Below are positions 1 to 10,792 of a DNA stretch of 64,000 nucleotides, one piece after another; position 1 is the stretch's first letter; every line of letters starts with the position of its first letter. Both the position numbers and the translations under genes were made by a program. This DNA is from Zeus faber (Eukaryota; Chordata; Actinopteri; Zeiformes; Zeidae), in assembly GCA_960531495.1 (NCBI GenBank), contig OY482863.1, forward strand, positions 124,001-188,000, in the 5' to 3' direction. Under the pieces are notes generated by a model. It had not been told where the DNA came from, ran no database searches, and was given only the letters and a program-made list of their open reading frames with translations.

Positions 1-346
1 AAACATAATGGTAATGAAATATAAGCCTTAGGCCTGTTACACACCCTATGCAAGCTACAAAACGCAAACGCAGCAACTCGCTTTGCTTACATAAAACCTT
101 TGGGGCCCTGTCAGAGTCAAGCGGTTTATCCACAAGGGAGCACTACAACCACTTGTTTGGGAGAGAAAAACGTTTTCAAAAATGGCTACAGAGGAGGAAT
201 ATATATAATTTTGTATGTTTTCAATCGCCGCTGAAAAATAAAAAATAGAAGATGGTCAGTACGTCCTTTTAAATTCTACTATGATATTAATGCAAAATAG
301 AATAATAAATAAATATATTAAATACATTTATTTAATACAAAAATTT
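1..346. other. AT-rich leader, no feature
   Basis: I see no convincing coding frame, RNA gene or recognised repeat here. A 66-codon open frame at 48-248 has no recognisable motif. Confidence 0.4.
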
Positions 347-713
347 GAGGTGCAGTGCGTGTCATTTATGGAACAGACCTGGCAGAAAAGGAATATAATA
401 TTCATAAAATGTCTATGAATTCATAGATTATGTTTAATTAGTGCATAATCCCATGAAAATATGATTGGTTGAATGAACCGGTTTTATGTCCATAAGGAGC
501 GGGTACGCTTCACGGAGGCCGCCATGTTTCTACAGTAGCCCAGAATGGACAAACTAAACACTTGCTTTAGAGATGGCCTTTTGCCAGTTTCACGGCCATC
601 GTCTCTTCCATGGAGGCCACCATGTTGTGGCGCCATGAAGAGGGGTATTCAGTGGGTTGCGATCGGCTACCTCACTGCTAGATGCCACTAAATTCTTCAC
701 GCTGCACTTTTAA
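347..713 (-). mobile_element. MITE copy 1 (non-autonomous DNA transposon)
   Basis: This non-coding element is inverted relative to the copy at 34813-35187. The two share the ends (GGTGCAGTGYGT type) and long internal blocks, including the words GTAGCCGATCGCAACCCACT and CCTCCGTGAAGCGTACCCGC. The ends are inverted repeats (near 349-360 and 697-712), as in a DNA-transposon MITE. It encodes nothing; the superfamily cannot be told from the sequence. Confidence 0.65.
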
Positions 714-844
714 GCCGAGGGCCATGTGTTGGAACTACAACTCATAATATGTAATGACTTTTGTTTTTTGTTGCATGAGATTATGCGTGTACTTGAAACA
801 GTCAGCTGATGTTTCTCAGAAACAGTTATTTCTTCATGTTATCT

Positions 845-1145
845 GCCTATCCGATATACATAACTCTATTCCCTTCTATTTTGTATCCCCCCCTCTGTAT
901 TATCTTTTTGAGTCTTGTTGTTTTTTACTTTATTTATATTATTCTATTCACTAACTGTGAATATTAGGAATTTTAGGAATCAGTTAGTTTCAGTTAGTTG
1001 CTAGGTAGGAATTAAGTTAGCTATTATGTTCAGTTTAGTAACGCTTGTGTATAATCTCAGGGTGCGTTGTAGAGACATTTCACTGCATATATGTATGAAA
1101 GTATGCATATGTATGTAACAAATTAACCTCTTGATCTTGAACCTT
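845..1145 (+). mobile_element. Rex1-like LINE, 3' tail only
   Basis: The segment matches the 3' UTR of the Rex1-like element at 1860-4540. Shared words are ATATACATAACTCTATTCCC, TTTCACTGCATATATGTATG and the terminal CCTCTTGATCTTGA. It is a 5'-truncated insertion with no coding part, typical of aborted target-primed reverse transcription. Confidence 0.7.
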
Positions 1146-1393
1146 CAGTTATGTCGTTTGTTGAACAGTATTTCTATTTAGCGTTTAGGAAACGCAAAGA
1201 ATTGCAGAGGTCCTTGAGGCTCTAGTGAGCGATAGTGGCGCCACTATGTTTGGCGTGTTTTTATCATAATGTACGCAGAAAAATACATCGGCAGTTACCT
1301 CATACGACCGCGATGCACTCATGGATATTAAAATTTCCCTAAACAAATAATTTTGGGACTTTTTATCCGTGGAAGCAGAGTGGCCGGCGGAGA

Positions 1394-1659
1394 TTGGTGG
1401 CGCAGTGCATTGCACTGCTGCCTCACAGCAAGAAGGTCCTGGGTTCGATTCCTGCCTGGGGCACCGTGGCACCGTGCTCCGGCGGGTTATCTCGGGTTAG
1501 CCTTTCTGTGTGGAGTTTGCATGTTCTCCCTGTGCTCACATGGGGTTTCCTCCACCTAACGTCAGTAAGGACCCCCCCCCCAAAAACATGCACACATCAT
1601 CGTCTGACCAGCGATGGACACTCATCACCTGGTCCCCGGGCGCGTCCACGTACGCTGCC
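1394..1659 (+). mobile_element. tRNA-headed SINE-like repeat, copy 1
   Basis: The head carries an A-box-like TGGCGCAGTGC at 1398-1408 and an exact B box GGTTCGATTCC at 1442-1452, the spacing of an RNA polymerase III tRNA promoter. The body has the word GTGTGGAGTTTGCATGTTCT. Other copies lie at 20330-20685 (minus, longest), 43135-43335 and 50318-50367. This copy runs into the assembly gap. It is not a tRNA gene, since no cloverleaf follows the B box. Confidence 0.65.
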
Positions 1660-1859
1660 NNNNNNNNNNNNNNNNNNNNNNNNNNNNNNNNNNNNNNNNN
1701 NNNNNNNNNNNNNNNNNNNNNNNNNNNNNNNNNNNNNNNNNNNNNNNNNNNNNNNNNNNNNNNNNNNNNNNNNNNNNNNNNNNNNNNNNNNNNNNNNNNN
1801 NNNNNNNNNNNNNNNNNNNNNNNNNNNNNNNNNNNNNNNNNNNNNNNNNNNNNNNNNNN
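1660..1859. other. Assembly gap (200 N)
   Basis: The gap is exactly 200 N, a typical placeholder. It hides the end of the SINE-like repeat and the 5' part of the Rex1 LINE. Open frames drawn across it are artefacts. Confidence 0.98.
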
Positions 1860-4540
1860 CCACTCCTGCTCGCCGAACCTGGAACAGCTGACCATCCTAT
1901 GCCGTCCATTTTATCTCCCCCAGGAATTTAGCACGGTGATCATCACAGCTGTTTATATCCCACTGCAAGCGGACACCGACGCAGCACTGTCGGTCCTGTA
2001 CGACGCGTTGTGAGGATTTCAAAACAAACATCCCGACGTGGCTGTGGTGGTGACTGGGGACTTTAACAGGGCCAACCTTAAAAAAGTTCTGCCTAATTTC
2101 CACCAACACATCATGTGTGCCACCAGGGGAGATAGAACTTTGGACCATTGTTACACACCATACAAGAACGGATACAAGACCGTCTTGCTCCATGCTTTCT
2201 GGAAATTTGACCATGCCACCATCTTGCTGGTTCCCGTTTACAGGCCTCTGATCGCGCCAGAACTGGTGGTGACGAGGGAAGTGAAGCGGTGGACGGATCA
2301 ATCGGAGGCTGCGCTTCAGGACGCACTGACTGACGTAGCCTGGGACATGTTTCAATCAAGTTCAAGTGACGTCAGCGAGTTTACGGAGGTGGCAGTGAGC
2401 TTTGTAGCTGCGCTTGCAGACAACATCGTTCCCACGGTGGAAGTTTGGATATTTCCAAACCAGAAACCCTGGCTTGATAAATCCATCCGCTGCGCTCTGA
2501 ATGCTTGCACGGCCACTTACAACGACGGTCTTGTATCCGGAAATATGGACAATTACAAAGCGGCGTCATACAATCTGCGGAGGGCGGTGAGGGACAATAA
2601 CAAACTTCAAGAGCAGCTCCTCCCCAACCAAGAGTATGGACGCCTCCCTAGCCAACGAACTGAACTCGATTCTAGTCTGGTAACAGCAACGCTAGCTTGC
2701 CCGCAAGCTAATTGGAGTTACACCGCTGGGGATGAGCGCGCATTCTCAGTGTCCATGCACAAGGTCAGGAGGGCTCTGATGCGGGTGAACACCAGGAAAG
2801 CTGCGGGCCCAGATGGCATATCTGGGCGAGTACTGAAGACCTGTGCTAACCAGCTAGCTCCGGTGTTCACCACAATATTCAACATCTCCCTGGCTGAATC
2901 GGTGGTCCCGTCCTGCTTCAAGAGGTCCACCGTCATTCCTGTCCCGAAGATCCCCTCTCCTGCCTGCCTGAATGACTACCGTCCTGTGGCCCTCACCTCG
3001 GTGGTCATGAAGTGTTTCAAGAGGCTGATTAAGGATTATATCTGCGCCTCCCTCCCCCGCACCTTGGACCCGTTGCAGTTCGCGTACCGGCAGAACAGAT
3101 CCACGGATGACGCGATCTCCCAGGTACTGCACACCACGCTCACGCATCTGGATGGCCAGAAGGGGGCCTATGTGAGAATGCTGTTCATTGATTATAGTTC
3201 AGCTTTCAACACCATAGTCCCCACCAGACTGGCTGTCAAGCTAAAGGAGTTCAGACTGAATGCTCTGCTGTTTGCCTGGATCCTGGACTTCCTCACAGCC
3301 CGCCCCCAGGTGGTCAGGGTGGGGAAGCACATGTCAAGCTCCCTCACCCTGAATACAGGATCCCCCCAGGGTTGCGTCCTCAGCCCCTTACTGTACTCCC
3401 TGTACACACATGACTGTGTGGCCAGGTCCAGCTCCAACACCATCATCAAGTTTGCTGACGACACCGTTGTCGTGGGCCTGATCACCGACTGAGACGAGAA
3501 GGCCTACCGCGAGGAGGTGGCTGACCTGTCACTCTGGTGCCAGGACAACAGCCTCCACCTGAACGTCAGCAAAACTAAGGAGCTGATTGTGCACTTTAGG
3601 CGAGGATCACAATCGAGGACGCACACGCCCTTGGTGATAAATGGGACTTCTGTTGACAGGGTGAGCAGCTTCAAGTACCTGGGAGTCCACACCACAGAGG
3701 ACTTAACATGGACTTTACAAACAGACACTCTGGTGAGAAAGGCGAGGCAGCGTCTTTACCACCTCAGGCAGCTGAGGAAATTCCGGGTCTCGGTGAGGAT
3801 CCTCAAGTCCTTCTACTCTGGAGCAGTGGAGAGCATCCTGACAGGCAACATCACTGCCTGGTTTGGGAACTGTACTGCCCAGGACAGGCGGGCCCTGCAG
3901 AGGGTGGTGCGTTCAGCTGAACGTACCACTGGAACTACCCTCCCCCCCTTGCAGGAGTTATACACCAGAAGGTGTAGTAGCAGAGCCCGTAGGATCATGA
4001 AGGATCCTCATAATCCCAACAACGGACTGCTCCAGCTGCTGCGGTCAGGCAAGCGCCTCCGCAGGCAAGCGCCAAGAAGAGAGAGACTGAGGCGGAGTTT
4101 TTTCCTGCAAGCCATTAGAACTGTCAATGCTGACCTCACCAGGGGTCCTCAATGAGCCACACACATAGGCTCCACTACCTTACTGTACTATATGTAGCAT
4201 ACTGTACAGCATACTGTGTCACTGTTCAGGGTTGTTCGTGATGCCGTATTGCTGCGCCGTACTGTTGTATACTGTGCTGTATTATCCCAAACACTACCTC
4301 ACTTTATTCACATGCCACGTTAATGCACATATCTGTATATACATAATTGCCTATTCCATATACATAAGCCTATTCCCTTTATTTATTCCATTTTATTTCA
4401 TTTTATTTTATTGTATTTTATTATATTAGGACATATTGTGTCTTATCACCGGGGCGTTGCATTACATTTCACCGCATATATGTATGAAAGTATGTATATG
4501 TATGTGACGAATAAACCTCTTGAATCTTGAATCTGAATGC
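1860..4540 (+). mobile_element. Rex1-like LINE, longest copy
   Basis: This non-LTR retrotransposon contains the end of an endonuclease domain, a full reverse transcriptase and a 3' UTR ending in short tandem TTGAATC repeats (about 4520-4540). The reverse transcriptase block around SSAFNT matches what I know of Rex1 of teleosts. The tail at 4320-4540 recurs at 845-1145, 11555-12563, 40352-41790, 56939-57971 and 63421-63765, so this family supplied most LINE debris in the window. Its 5' end is lost in the gap. Assignment to the Rex1/Babar group rather than another Jockey-type clade is from memory. Confidence 0.7.
1861..4155 (+). pseudogene. Rex1-like endonuclease/reverse transcriptase ORF, two in-frame stops
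   Basis: The frame is continuous from the gap to a natural stop at 4153-4155 except for TGA codons at 2011-2013 and 3490-3492; the first fits a CGA to TGA change. The start has the C-terminal half of an apurinic-type endonuclease (words AVYIPLQAD and TGDFNRANLKKVL). The reverse transcriptase follows: RKAAGPDGISGRVL near 2800, FIDYSSAFNTI at 3184-3216, GSPQGCVLSPLLYSLYTHD near 3360-3415 and the catalytic FADD at 3451-3462. The thumb and C-terminal region runs to 4155. It would copy LINE RNA into DNA at a nicked target. The catalytic residues are intact, so the copy looks rather young, but the stops and the missing 5' end make it inactive. Confidence 0.8.
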
Positions 4541-4712
4541 CAAAGAGCTCCTAAGTACCCAGCTCGAGTGTTTTTTATTTATTTAGAATGATCGTGTAGT
4601 CTTTTTTGTTTCTTCTTTTTAATATAAAAAATAAAATTCACCTTTAAAATGTAAAGAATCCAAACTGATGTTTATTTTAAAATAAATATGATCTGTTGTT
4701 TTTCCTCTGCAG

Positions 4713-4781
4713 GTTGTCAGGGAGCCACCGAAGGAGCTGGTGAACGTGGACAGCGCTGCACAGCTTTTCTCTCAGCTGTAG
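4713..4781 (+). CDS. Candidate terminal coding exon of an unidentified host gene
   Basis: A T/C-rich tract ending TTTTTCCTCTGCAG at 4699-4712 is a strong splice acceptor. It is followed by a 22-residue frame beginning VVREPPKELV and ending SAAQLFSQL, then TAG at 4779-4781. The frame is closed just upstream by TGA at 4689-4691, as expected at an intron boundary. The residues are polar and varied, unlike the repeat-derived frames around it. No other copy occurs in the window. The rest of the gene would lie upstream, before base 1 or across introns. I do not recognise the protein. It could be chance: a 69-base open stretch after an AG is not rare. Confidence 0.45.
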   Translation, partial: VVREPPKELVNVDSAAQLFSQL

Positions 4782-5029
4782 GCATTGATCACATGGTCTC
4801 AATGGAGAAGCAGGGTCACTAAAAAGAACTCACAATATATTTAGATATGTAGGATATAAGATTTTCATCAAAGAAGTAACGATGCAATGCTTTTAAATGA
4901 AACAATGGAATAGAGGAGGGTTGCAGCTGGTAGTGGCGTTTTCTTTCAAAAGACATGGATCAATATTCCGTCTCATTTCTCATTATCTCCGTCTGACTAT
5001 TGAATGTTTATTATTATTATTAGTTAACA

Positions 5030-6361
5030 ATACACCTACTGATGCACAAAACTTGGACACATCCTCAGTGTTTCCTGGATTCACTGGGTGTTTCGGGTCT
5101 TACAACAACACCCTCGTCCAGGCGACCCGACCGGGGTGATCAAATCCCCAGCCTGTGTCCAAGTGGCATGCTACACCCACTGCAACCACTGCTCTCCCCT
5201 TTTCAACCAGAGCCATCTTGAGGCTTTTTCTGCTGCCTCCACGTTGCTGCCTATGGCCTTTCTCCGGTTGGCACCTGTTATGCCTAGTGTGCCGTAGGCT
5301 TTGCTCAGGGAGTGGCTCGCGAATCCCCGACTGCCCACCTCCACTGGCATGCACCTGGTCTTCCACCCGTTCCTCCGACAATCCTCCACCAGCTCCTGGT
5401 ACTTCTCCCTATTTCTTTCTTGAGCCTCCTCCATCCTCTCCTCCCAGAGAACCGTCAGCTCCAGCAAGAAAAGTTGTTTTGTGGCCTCTGACACCAAGAT
5501 GATGTCAGGTCTCAATCTGGACTGGGTGATGTGTGGTGGAATTTTCAGCTGCCTCTCCAGGTCAACTGTCATCGCCCAGTCTCGGGCCGTGGAGAGCAAA
5601 CCAGCAGAGCAGTTCTTTGGTGTCTTTTCTGGCCTTTGTCCTTCCTTGACAAAGTGGATGGCCTTGGCTCTGGCTTGGGTGTATCGTCTGCCCTTGATCC
5701 CCTTGCTGATTTCTTCAGCAATGGATTTGAGGACCTGGTCGTGCCTTCATCGATACCGACCCTCACCTAGCGCCTTGGAGCAGCTGCTCAGGATGTGTTC
5801 CAGTGTCCCTGTTTTGGAACACAGGGGACATGCAGGTATTTCTATTTTGCGCCATATGCACAGGTTGGATGGGCTTGGGGGGACATCATAGACCCCCTGG
5901 ATCAAGAACTTGATCCTCTGGGGTTCCACTGCCAGATATCCTTCCAGGTGACACTCCGCCCCATCGCCTGCTCCCACTTCATCCAGGCCCCGTGCTACCG
6001 CATGGCCACTGCTCTGCTGGTTCGCTCTTCCTCGACTGAAGCTCACACCTCCTCCTGCACCAACCTCTGCCTCTCCCTTCCGCTGGCACAGTCATATTGG
6101 GTTGCTATAAGGCTCCCGAGTCCAGCTCTGCCTTGTGCCACTGTTCCTAGGATGGCCTTGTGCTTCAGTCGTGTTTCTGCTTGCTGTACTGCATCGGCTG
6201 CCCTCCACTTCCTCCCTGTCCTCACAACAATCCCTGCTTCAAACACTTTGGCTTCTCTGGATCCAGAGTACTGCAGGTGTTCCCATGCCTGTGCCACAAT
6301 GAACTCCTCCCTGACTGAGCTGAAGGGGAGCCTGAGCTTATTGGTGTTCCCATACAGCCCC
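5030..6361 (-). pseudogene. C-terminal part of a LINE with restriction-like endonuclease
   Basis: The minus strand encodes, in two or three frames, a C-terminal LINE segment. At about 6297-6043 lies a region with VVRTGRKWRA. At 5747-6046 lies a zinc knuckle, CPLCSKTGTLEHILSSC (C-x2-C-x7-H-x4-C). At 5171-5599 lies a domain with RPD (residues 30-32) and ELT (residues 47-49), the PD-(D/E)xK pattern of the R2/R4/NeSL group. These endonucleases cut the target site for reverse transcription. The reverse transcriptase core is missing (5' truncation), and at least one frameshift near 6045 and one stop near 5747 break the frame. Rex6, the R4-type element of fish, is one possible identity. Confidence 0.6.
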
Positions 6362-8170
6362 TTCTTTATATATAATATATATAGAAGCCCAACAGTGTTT
6401 CCACTGTGAGGAAATAGTGGTCGATGGTAAACTGGATTGTGATAACAGTAGGATGTAGATCAATTTTCTATTTCTCGTTTACTAAATTGAATGAGATTTT
6501 GTCTAGAAATGAAATTCTGCCCTGGCATTGTATGAAATCACTTTTTTGTATTAAAATGATTTGTGCAAAAATGTTTTTTGTCATGAACTCCTTTGTCATT
6601 GACTATTCGTTTTGCCTGAAGTCCTTGAAAAAGTGCTTTAAGTATTTGGAAAATCCTTGAATTTCATTTTATAATGCCAAAATGAACCATATATTACTTA
6701 TTACTTCAATACCTTTCACTTTCTTACTTGCTGAGCTGTTCATTACATATTTTATTTTTGTATGTTTGTGAACAGGTCTCCCTCCATTCCAGGTCTCAAT
6801 TAGAGACCAGGAACCTGTAAAAACTGACATAAAATAAACTAGGATGAAAAAGTAATTCTTGTACATTTAACTATTAATCATTTTGTTGGGGACCCTCTGT
6901 AACCCCTCGAAGGACCTCTGGCGGGCCCCAGACCTCCGTTAAGAACCATTATAGTCCACCTTAAATATTTTAAGGTATGAAAACAGAAGTGTGGATGGGG
7001 TGTGTTGATTCGATTTTTTTACGTGTTTCGGCATTTCGAAACCGAGCCAATTTATCCATTGTACAGTTTTATATAATTTATTTTTTATAGGTATGATTTA
7101 AAATGATTTGTGTTGTCAGAATTTGTCCCTGACCTCTGCTTATACGAGCATTTATTAGTCTATTAATTTTTTTTTTTTTTGCCTTACATTGTGATTCATC
7201 TAGGTTCTGAAGTGATGGCTTGCAGCGTATTTTGGGGACCAGCGACAGTTACTGAGCACATTGTGACATCAGAGGTCATTTTGATGTCACTGACAAGCTG
7301 ATTGCCTGTCGCCGGGGCAACCCTGGGCTAAGATAGAGGGCGTATCAATCGCAGAATAAGACAAACAGTATGATATGACTGGTATTGGGGAGAAAATGTA
7401 ATATTATTGTCAAGGTTTTGCTTAAAAGGAATTTGATCTGAAAATGATGATCTGTTTTCACCCGCTGTGTAGTATTACACTGTAAATAAGTTTTATTGTG
7501 CATGTAAATAAAGGCTCAATAGTCTAATTTTGCCAAACTCTCAACTTAAGGACAAGATCATGACTTGACCATAACTATTGACTATGTATTGTAAGGTCTA
7601 TGAAGGTCAGAAAATTGCATTACTGATTATTATTACTACTTATAATATATTAGAAATATTTACTGGAATGCAGTAAAGATATTAACATTTTAACAATATC
7701 ACAATATTATAATAACCACAATTCCCATATGATATGCAGTCTCATATCTTGTTATATAATAATTATGTCTCTTAGGATACAATATTAATTATTGTTATCA
7801 TCAATTGTTAAAAACAGTGGCATGTGAACATGTTAATATTTCATTTCTTAATGAGTGAATCATACCAAGTGGAACATATTTTCCTTGAATGACATCATAC
7901 CCACATTTACAGTGTACAGTTAGTACACATATACAATGTACATTTTCAGTTGAATGAATAAGGTACACCATTAGAATAGTAGATTGTGCCGACATACACT
8001 ATGGGTTGTTTTGCACAAGTGAAAAGCAAATGGCCATAATTTCTTATATAATTATATATTTTTTTCTAATAGAAATTTGTATCATTAAGACAGAGGGATC
8101 ACCTTCCTTTAATTCCAATTGGGAAAAATGAATGAAAGAACCCTTTGAAATAGCGTATCTTTAGCATACA
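6362..8170. other. AT-rich region, no gene recognised
   Basis: Short AT-rich stretches and a 66 to 78-codon frame or two show no motif. Bases 6890-6955 (words AACCCCTCGAAGGACC and CCGTTAAGAACCA) look like the end of a hAT-type repeat. Bases 7190-7340 have more even composition and could be unique sequence. Confidence 0.35.
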
Positions 8171-8316
8171 ATCAACGATCAGCCACAACATTAAAACCAC
8201 CACCAATAACACTTATATTGTGTGGTTCCCCCTCGTGTCCCCAAAACAGCTGTGACGTGGAGGCATGGACTCCACCAGACTCTGAAGGTGTCCTGTGGTA
8301 TCTGGCACTAAGACGT
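8171..8316 (-). mobile_element. Tc1 family 2, terminal fragment
   Basis: The end GATCAGCCACAACATTAAAA is shared with 39089-39545 and, inverted, with the end of 50410-50875. It is the terminal inverted repeat of a fish Tc1-like transposon. The next bases match the reverse complement of the C-terminal transposase region. Only about 145 bases remain. Confidence 0.65.
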
Positions 8317-9074
8317 CCGGACAGAATTTGGGAAAAGTCTTTTAGGGAAAAATAAAAAATCTTTCAATAACATTATTTTTTATTATTTTTTGTGTCCTTT
8401 GAAGAAATACATCTTTAAATTTTTAGAAATATATTTTTATGCAATATATGAATACATATTTATCTTTATTTTAGACATTGAATACATTGTCTTTTTATTG
8501 TGTATTTTGAAATAGAGCAGCACAAATATTCCCAATACATTTCCCTTGATTTTGTCTTTTTTCCATGCGTAAGTTTGAGAAATAGGCCTAATATGGAATT
8601 TTTTTTTGGGACATACATGAGAGGGTCCTCGGTTCATTTGCTCTCGTGTCAGTGGTCCTTGGTTAAAAATAGTTTTAGAACCCCTACAGGACGACTTGAA
8701 ACTGATTGACTTTACCCCAAACGACTTGGAATTGAACAATCTCTGCAGTGTCTTTTCACATACAGTAACTTTAACTTTAAATTATTTGCTTTGTCTATTT
8801 TTATGCTTTAGTGCTTTAGTATCTGAGTGTATCTGAGCCTCCTTTTTATGCTGTCCTCGTAACCCTGATCTTGTTTTATGCTGCCTTCGTCGCTGGGTCT
8901 CTCTTGCAAAGAAGACATTTTAATCTCAATGAGACTTGTACTTCTGGTTGCATGAAGGTTAAATTTGAAAAAGTGTAAAAATAAAGAATGTATTGTAGAG
9001 TGCATTTTATTTATAGGATGTGTCATATGCGTCGTTAAGGTGCTGAACCATCCCTTTCCTGCTGTGGTCCAGAT

Positions 9075-9075
<1 letters not shown>
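8317..9075. other. AT-rich region, no gene recognised
   Basis: No coding frame with motifs and no recognised repeat. The 100-codon frame on the minus strand at 8437-8739 has low-complexity composition. Confidence 0.35.
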
Positions 9076-9121
<46 letters not shown>

Positions 9122-9129
9122 GTGTGTGT
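9076..9129. repeat. (TG)n microsatellite
   Basis: About 25 TG dinucleotides with one GCG interruption. Confidence 0.98.
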
Positions 9130-9183
9130 CGTACAGACACCATGCCTTACCAAGTAGTCCTTGATGTTCTCAAACTTCCTTGA

Positions 9184-9480
9184 GGTGAGTTTATTTAGTG
9201 CAACTCAACGTGCATACAAATCAATTTCACGGAGCGTCTCACCGAGTGATGTCACATTGGGAAATCGGCCGCCACTAATGACGTTCAACCAAGTTCCGCC
9301 CGTAATTAAAATCAAACAAGACGTTATTGATTTCTCTAAAATGAAAATGTAATTAATGGATGTGAGGAGAAAAAAAAAAACCAAAAGCTTCCCAGACCTT
9401 GTTGATGAGCCGAGTGGATAATTGAATGTAATCAAAGCCGCCGTTTTATTCACGGGAGTCGCTTTTAAAAGAGTCACTAG
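9184..9480. other. Unique island, possible conserved non-coding element
   Basis: The bases have mixed composition, occur once in the window and carry homeodomain-core words (GTAATTAAAATC, GTAATTAATGG, ACTAATGACG). No frame has a motif. The reading as an enhancer-like element is only inference. Confidence 0.25.
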
Positions 9481-9515
9481 ATGTTGCAGTGTACGGGAGC
9501 CTGTCGTTGATGAAT

Positions 9516-10440
9516 ACTACACTGCATGGCCAAAAGTATCCTGCATGGCCATTAGTGAGTTCAGGCACTGGTGATGGGCGTGGCTCACCGTCGGTGTTCC
9601 AATTCATCCCCAAAGGTGTTGAGCGGGGTTCAGGTGTGGGCTCTGTGCAGGGCAACCCTTCCACACCAGAGTCAATAAAGCATTTCGTTAAGGACCTTTG
9701 CTTTGCACACAAGGACGTCGTCACGCTGAAACAGAACAGGGCCCTCCTCAGACTGTTGCCACAAAGTTGGAAGCGTACAATTCTCTAGAATGTTGTTGTA
9801 CGTTGTAGCATTAAAATTCATCTTCACCGGAATGAAGCAAACATTAAATACAGAACAAAAAGTGAAAAATAATCTATAGTTTCAAAACAGTGCAAATGGT
9901 GACTTGGTGGCTAGCCAGCGGTGTTACTGGAGGTGTTTATATAGTCTGTCTGCCCAAACAATGACAAACATCCCCAGACAATGATTCCTTCAGCACCAAA
10001 CTTTACAGTTGCCACTCTGCATCCAGGCAGGTGGTGTTCTCCTGGCTTCCGCCAAACCCTGATTGGTCCATCCGACGGCATGTGGTGAAGCGTGAGTCCG
10101 ATGGCGGCCGTGCTTTACACCACTTCGGCCGACACTCGGCATCGTTCACAGTGACCTCAGGCTGGTGTGCGGCCGCTCGGCTATAGAAACCCGGTTCATG
10201 AAGCTCACGGCAAGCAGTCCTTGTGCTGACATTGCTTCCAGAGGCCGTTTGGAACTTGCCAGTGAGCCTTGCAATCGAGGACTGACCGTTTTAGGCGCGA
10301 CACATGTCTGGGCTGGGTGGTCCGGTTCTGGGAGCTTGTGCGGCGAACATGGTGGTGGTGAGCTGTGGTTACTCCCACACGTTTCCACTTCACAACAGCA
10401 GAACTCACGGTTCACCCGGGCAGGTCCAGCAGGACAAAAG
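9516..10440 (-). pseudogene. Tc1 family 1 transposon relic
   Basis: The left end has the word GGCCAAAAGTAT, typical of a fish Tc1 terminal repeat. The minus strand gives broken transposase pieces, for example the region of 9446-9724 matching the C-terminal half that in the family carries the DDE catalytic core. Positions 9980-10050 match the centre and 10130-10260 the N-terminal half. All frames are broken, there is at least one internal insertion, and the right end dissolves into the (CCGT)n array at 10470. Confidence 0.65.
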
Positions 10441-10469
10441 TTTGAAAGTGATGAAAGTTGTTGGGGAGG

Positions 10470-10790
10470 TGTACATCTATCCGTCCATCCGTCCGTCCGT
10501 CCGTCTATCTGTCCGTCCATCCATCCGTCCGTCTATCTATCATCTATCTATATATCTGTCTGTCCGTCCGTCCGTCCATCCGTCTGTCCGTCCATCTGTC
10601 CGTCCATCCATCTATCCGTCCATCTATCCGTCCGTCTATCCGACTGTCCGTTCGTCTGTCCATCCATCCGTCTAGCCGTCCGTCTGTCCGTCCGTCTGTC
10701 CGTCCGTCAATCCACCCATCCGTCCGTCCATCTAGCCGTCCGTCTATCCATCCGTCTATCCGTCCGTCCGTCGGTCCATCTATCTATCTA
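10470..10790. repeat. Degenerate (TCCG/TCTA/TCTG) tetranucleotide array
   Basis: About 320 bases of interleaved tetranucleotides (CCGT, CATC, TCTA). Both strands are open in several frames because the unit lacks stops; these frames are not genes. Confidence 0.95.
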
Positions 10791-10792
10791 GG

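Noticed and set aside
1394-1460. tRNA gene
   Set aside because: A and B boxes are present, but no cloverleaf or anticodon arm fits, and the repeat occurs four times.
1394-2013. Long frames across the assembly gap
   Set aside because: More than 60 codons are N; the frame is not observed.
5100-6409. Plus-strand frames of 136 and 204 codons
   Set aside because: Shadows of the minus-strand LINE protein, which has recognisable motifs.
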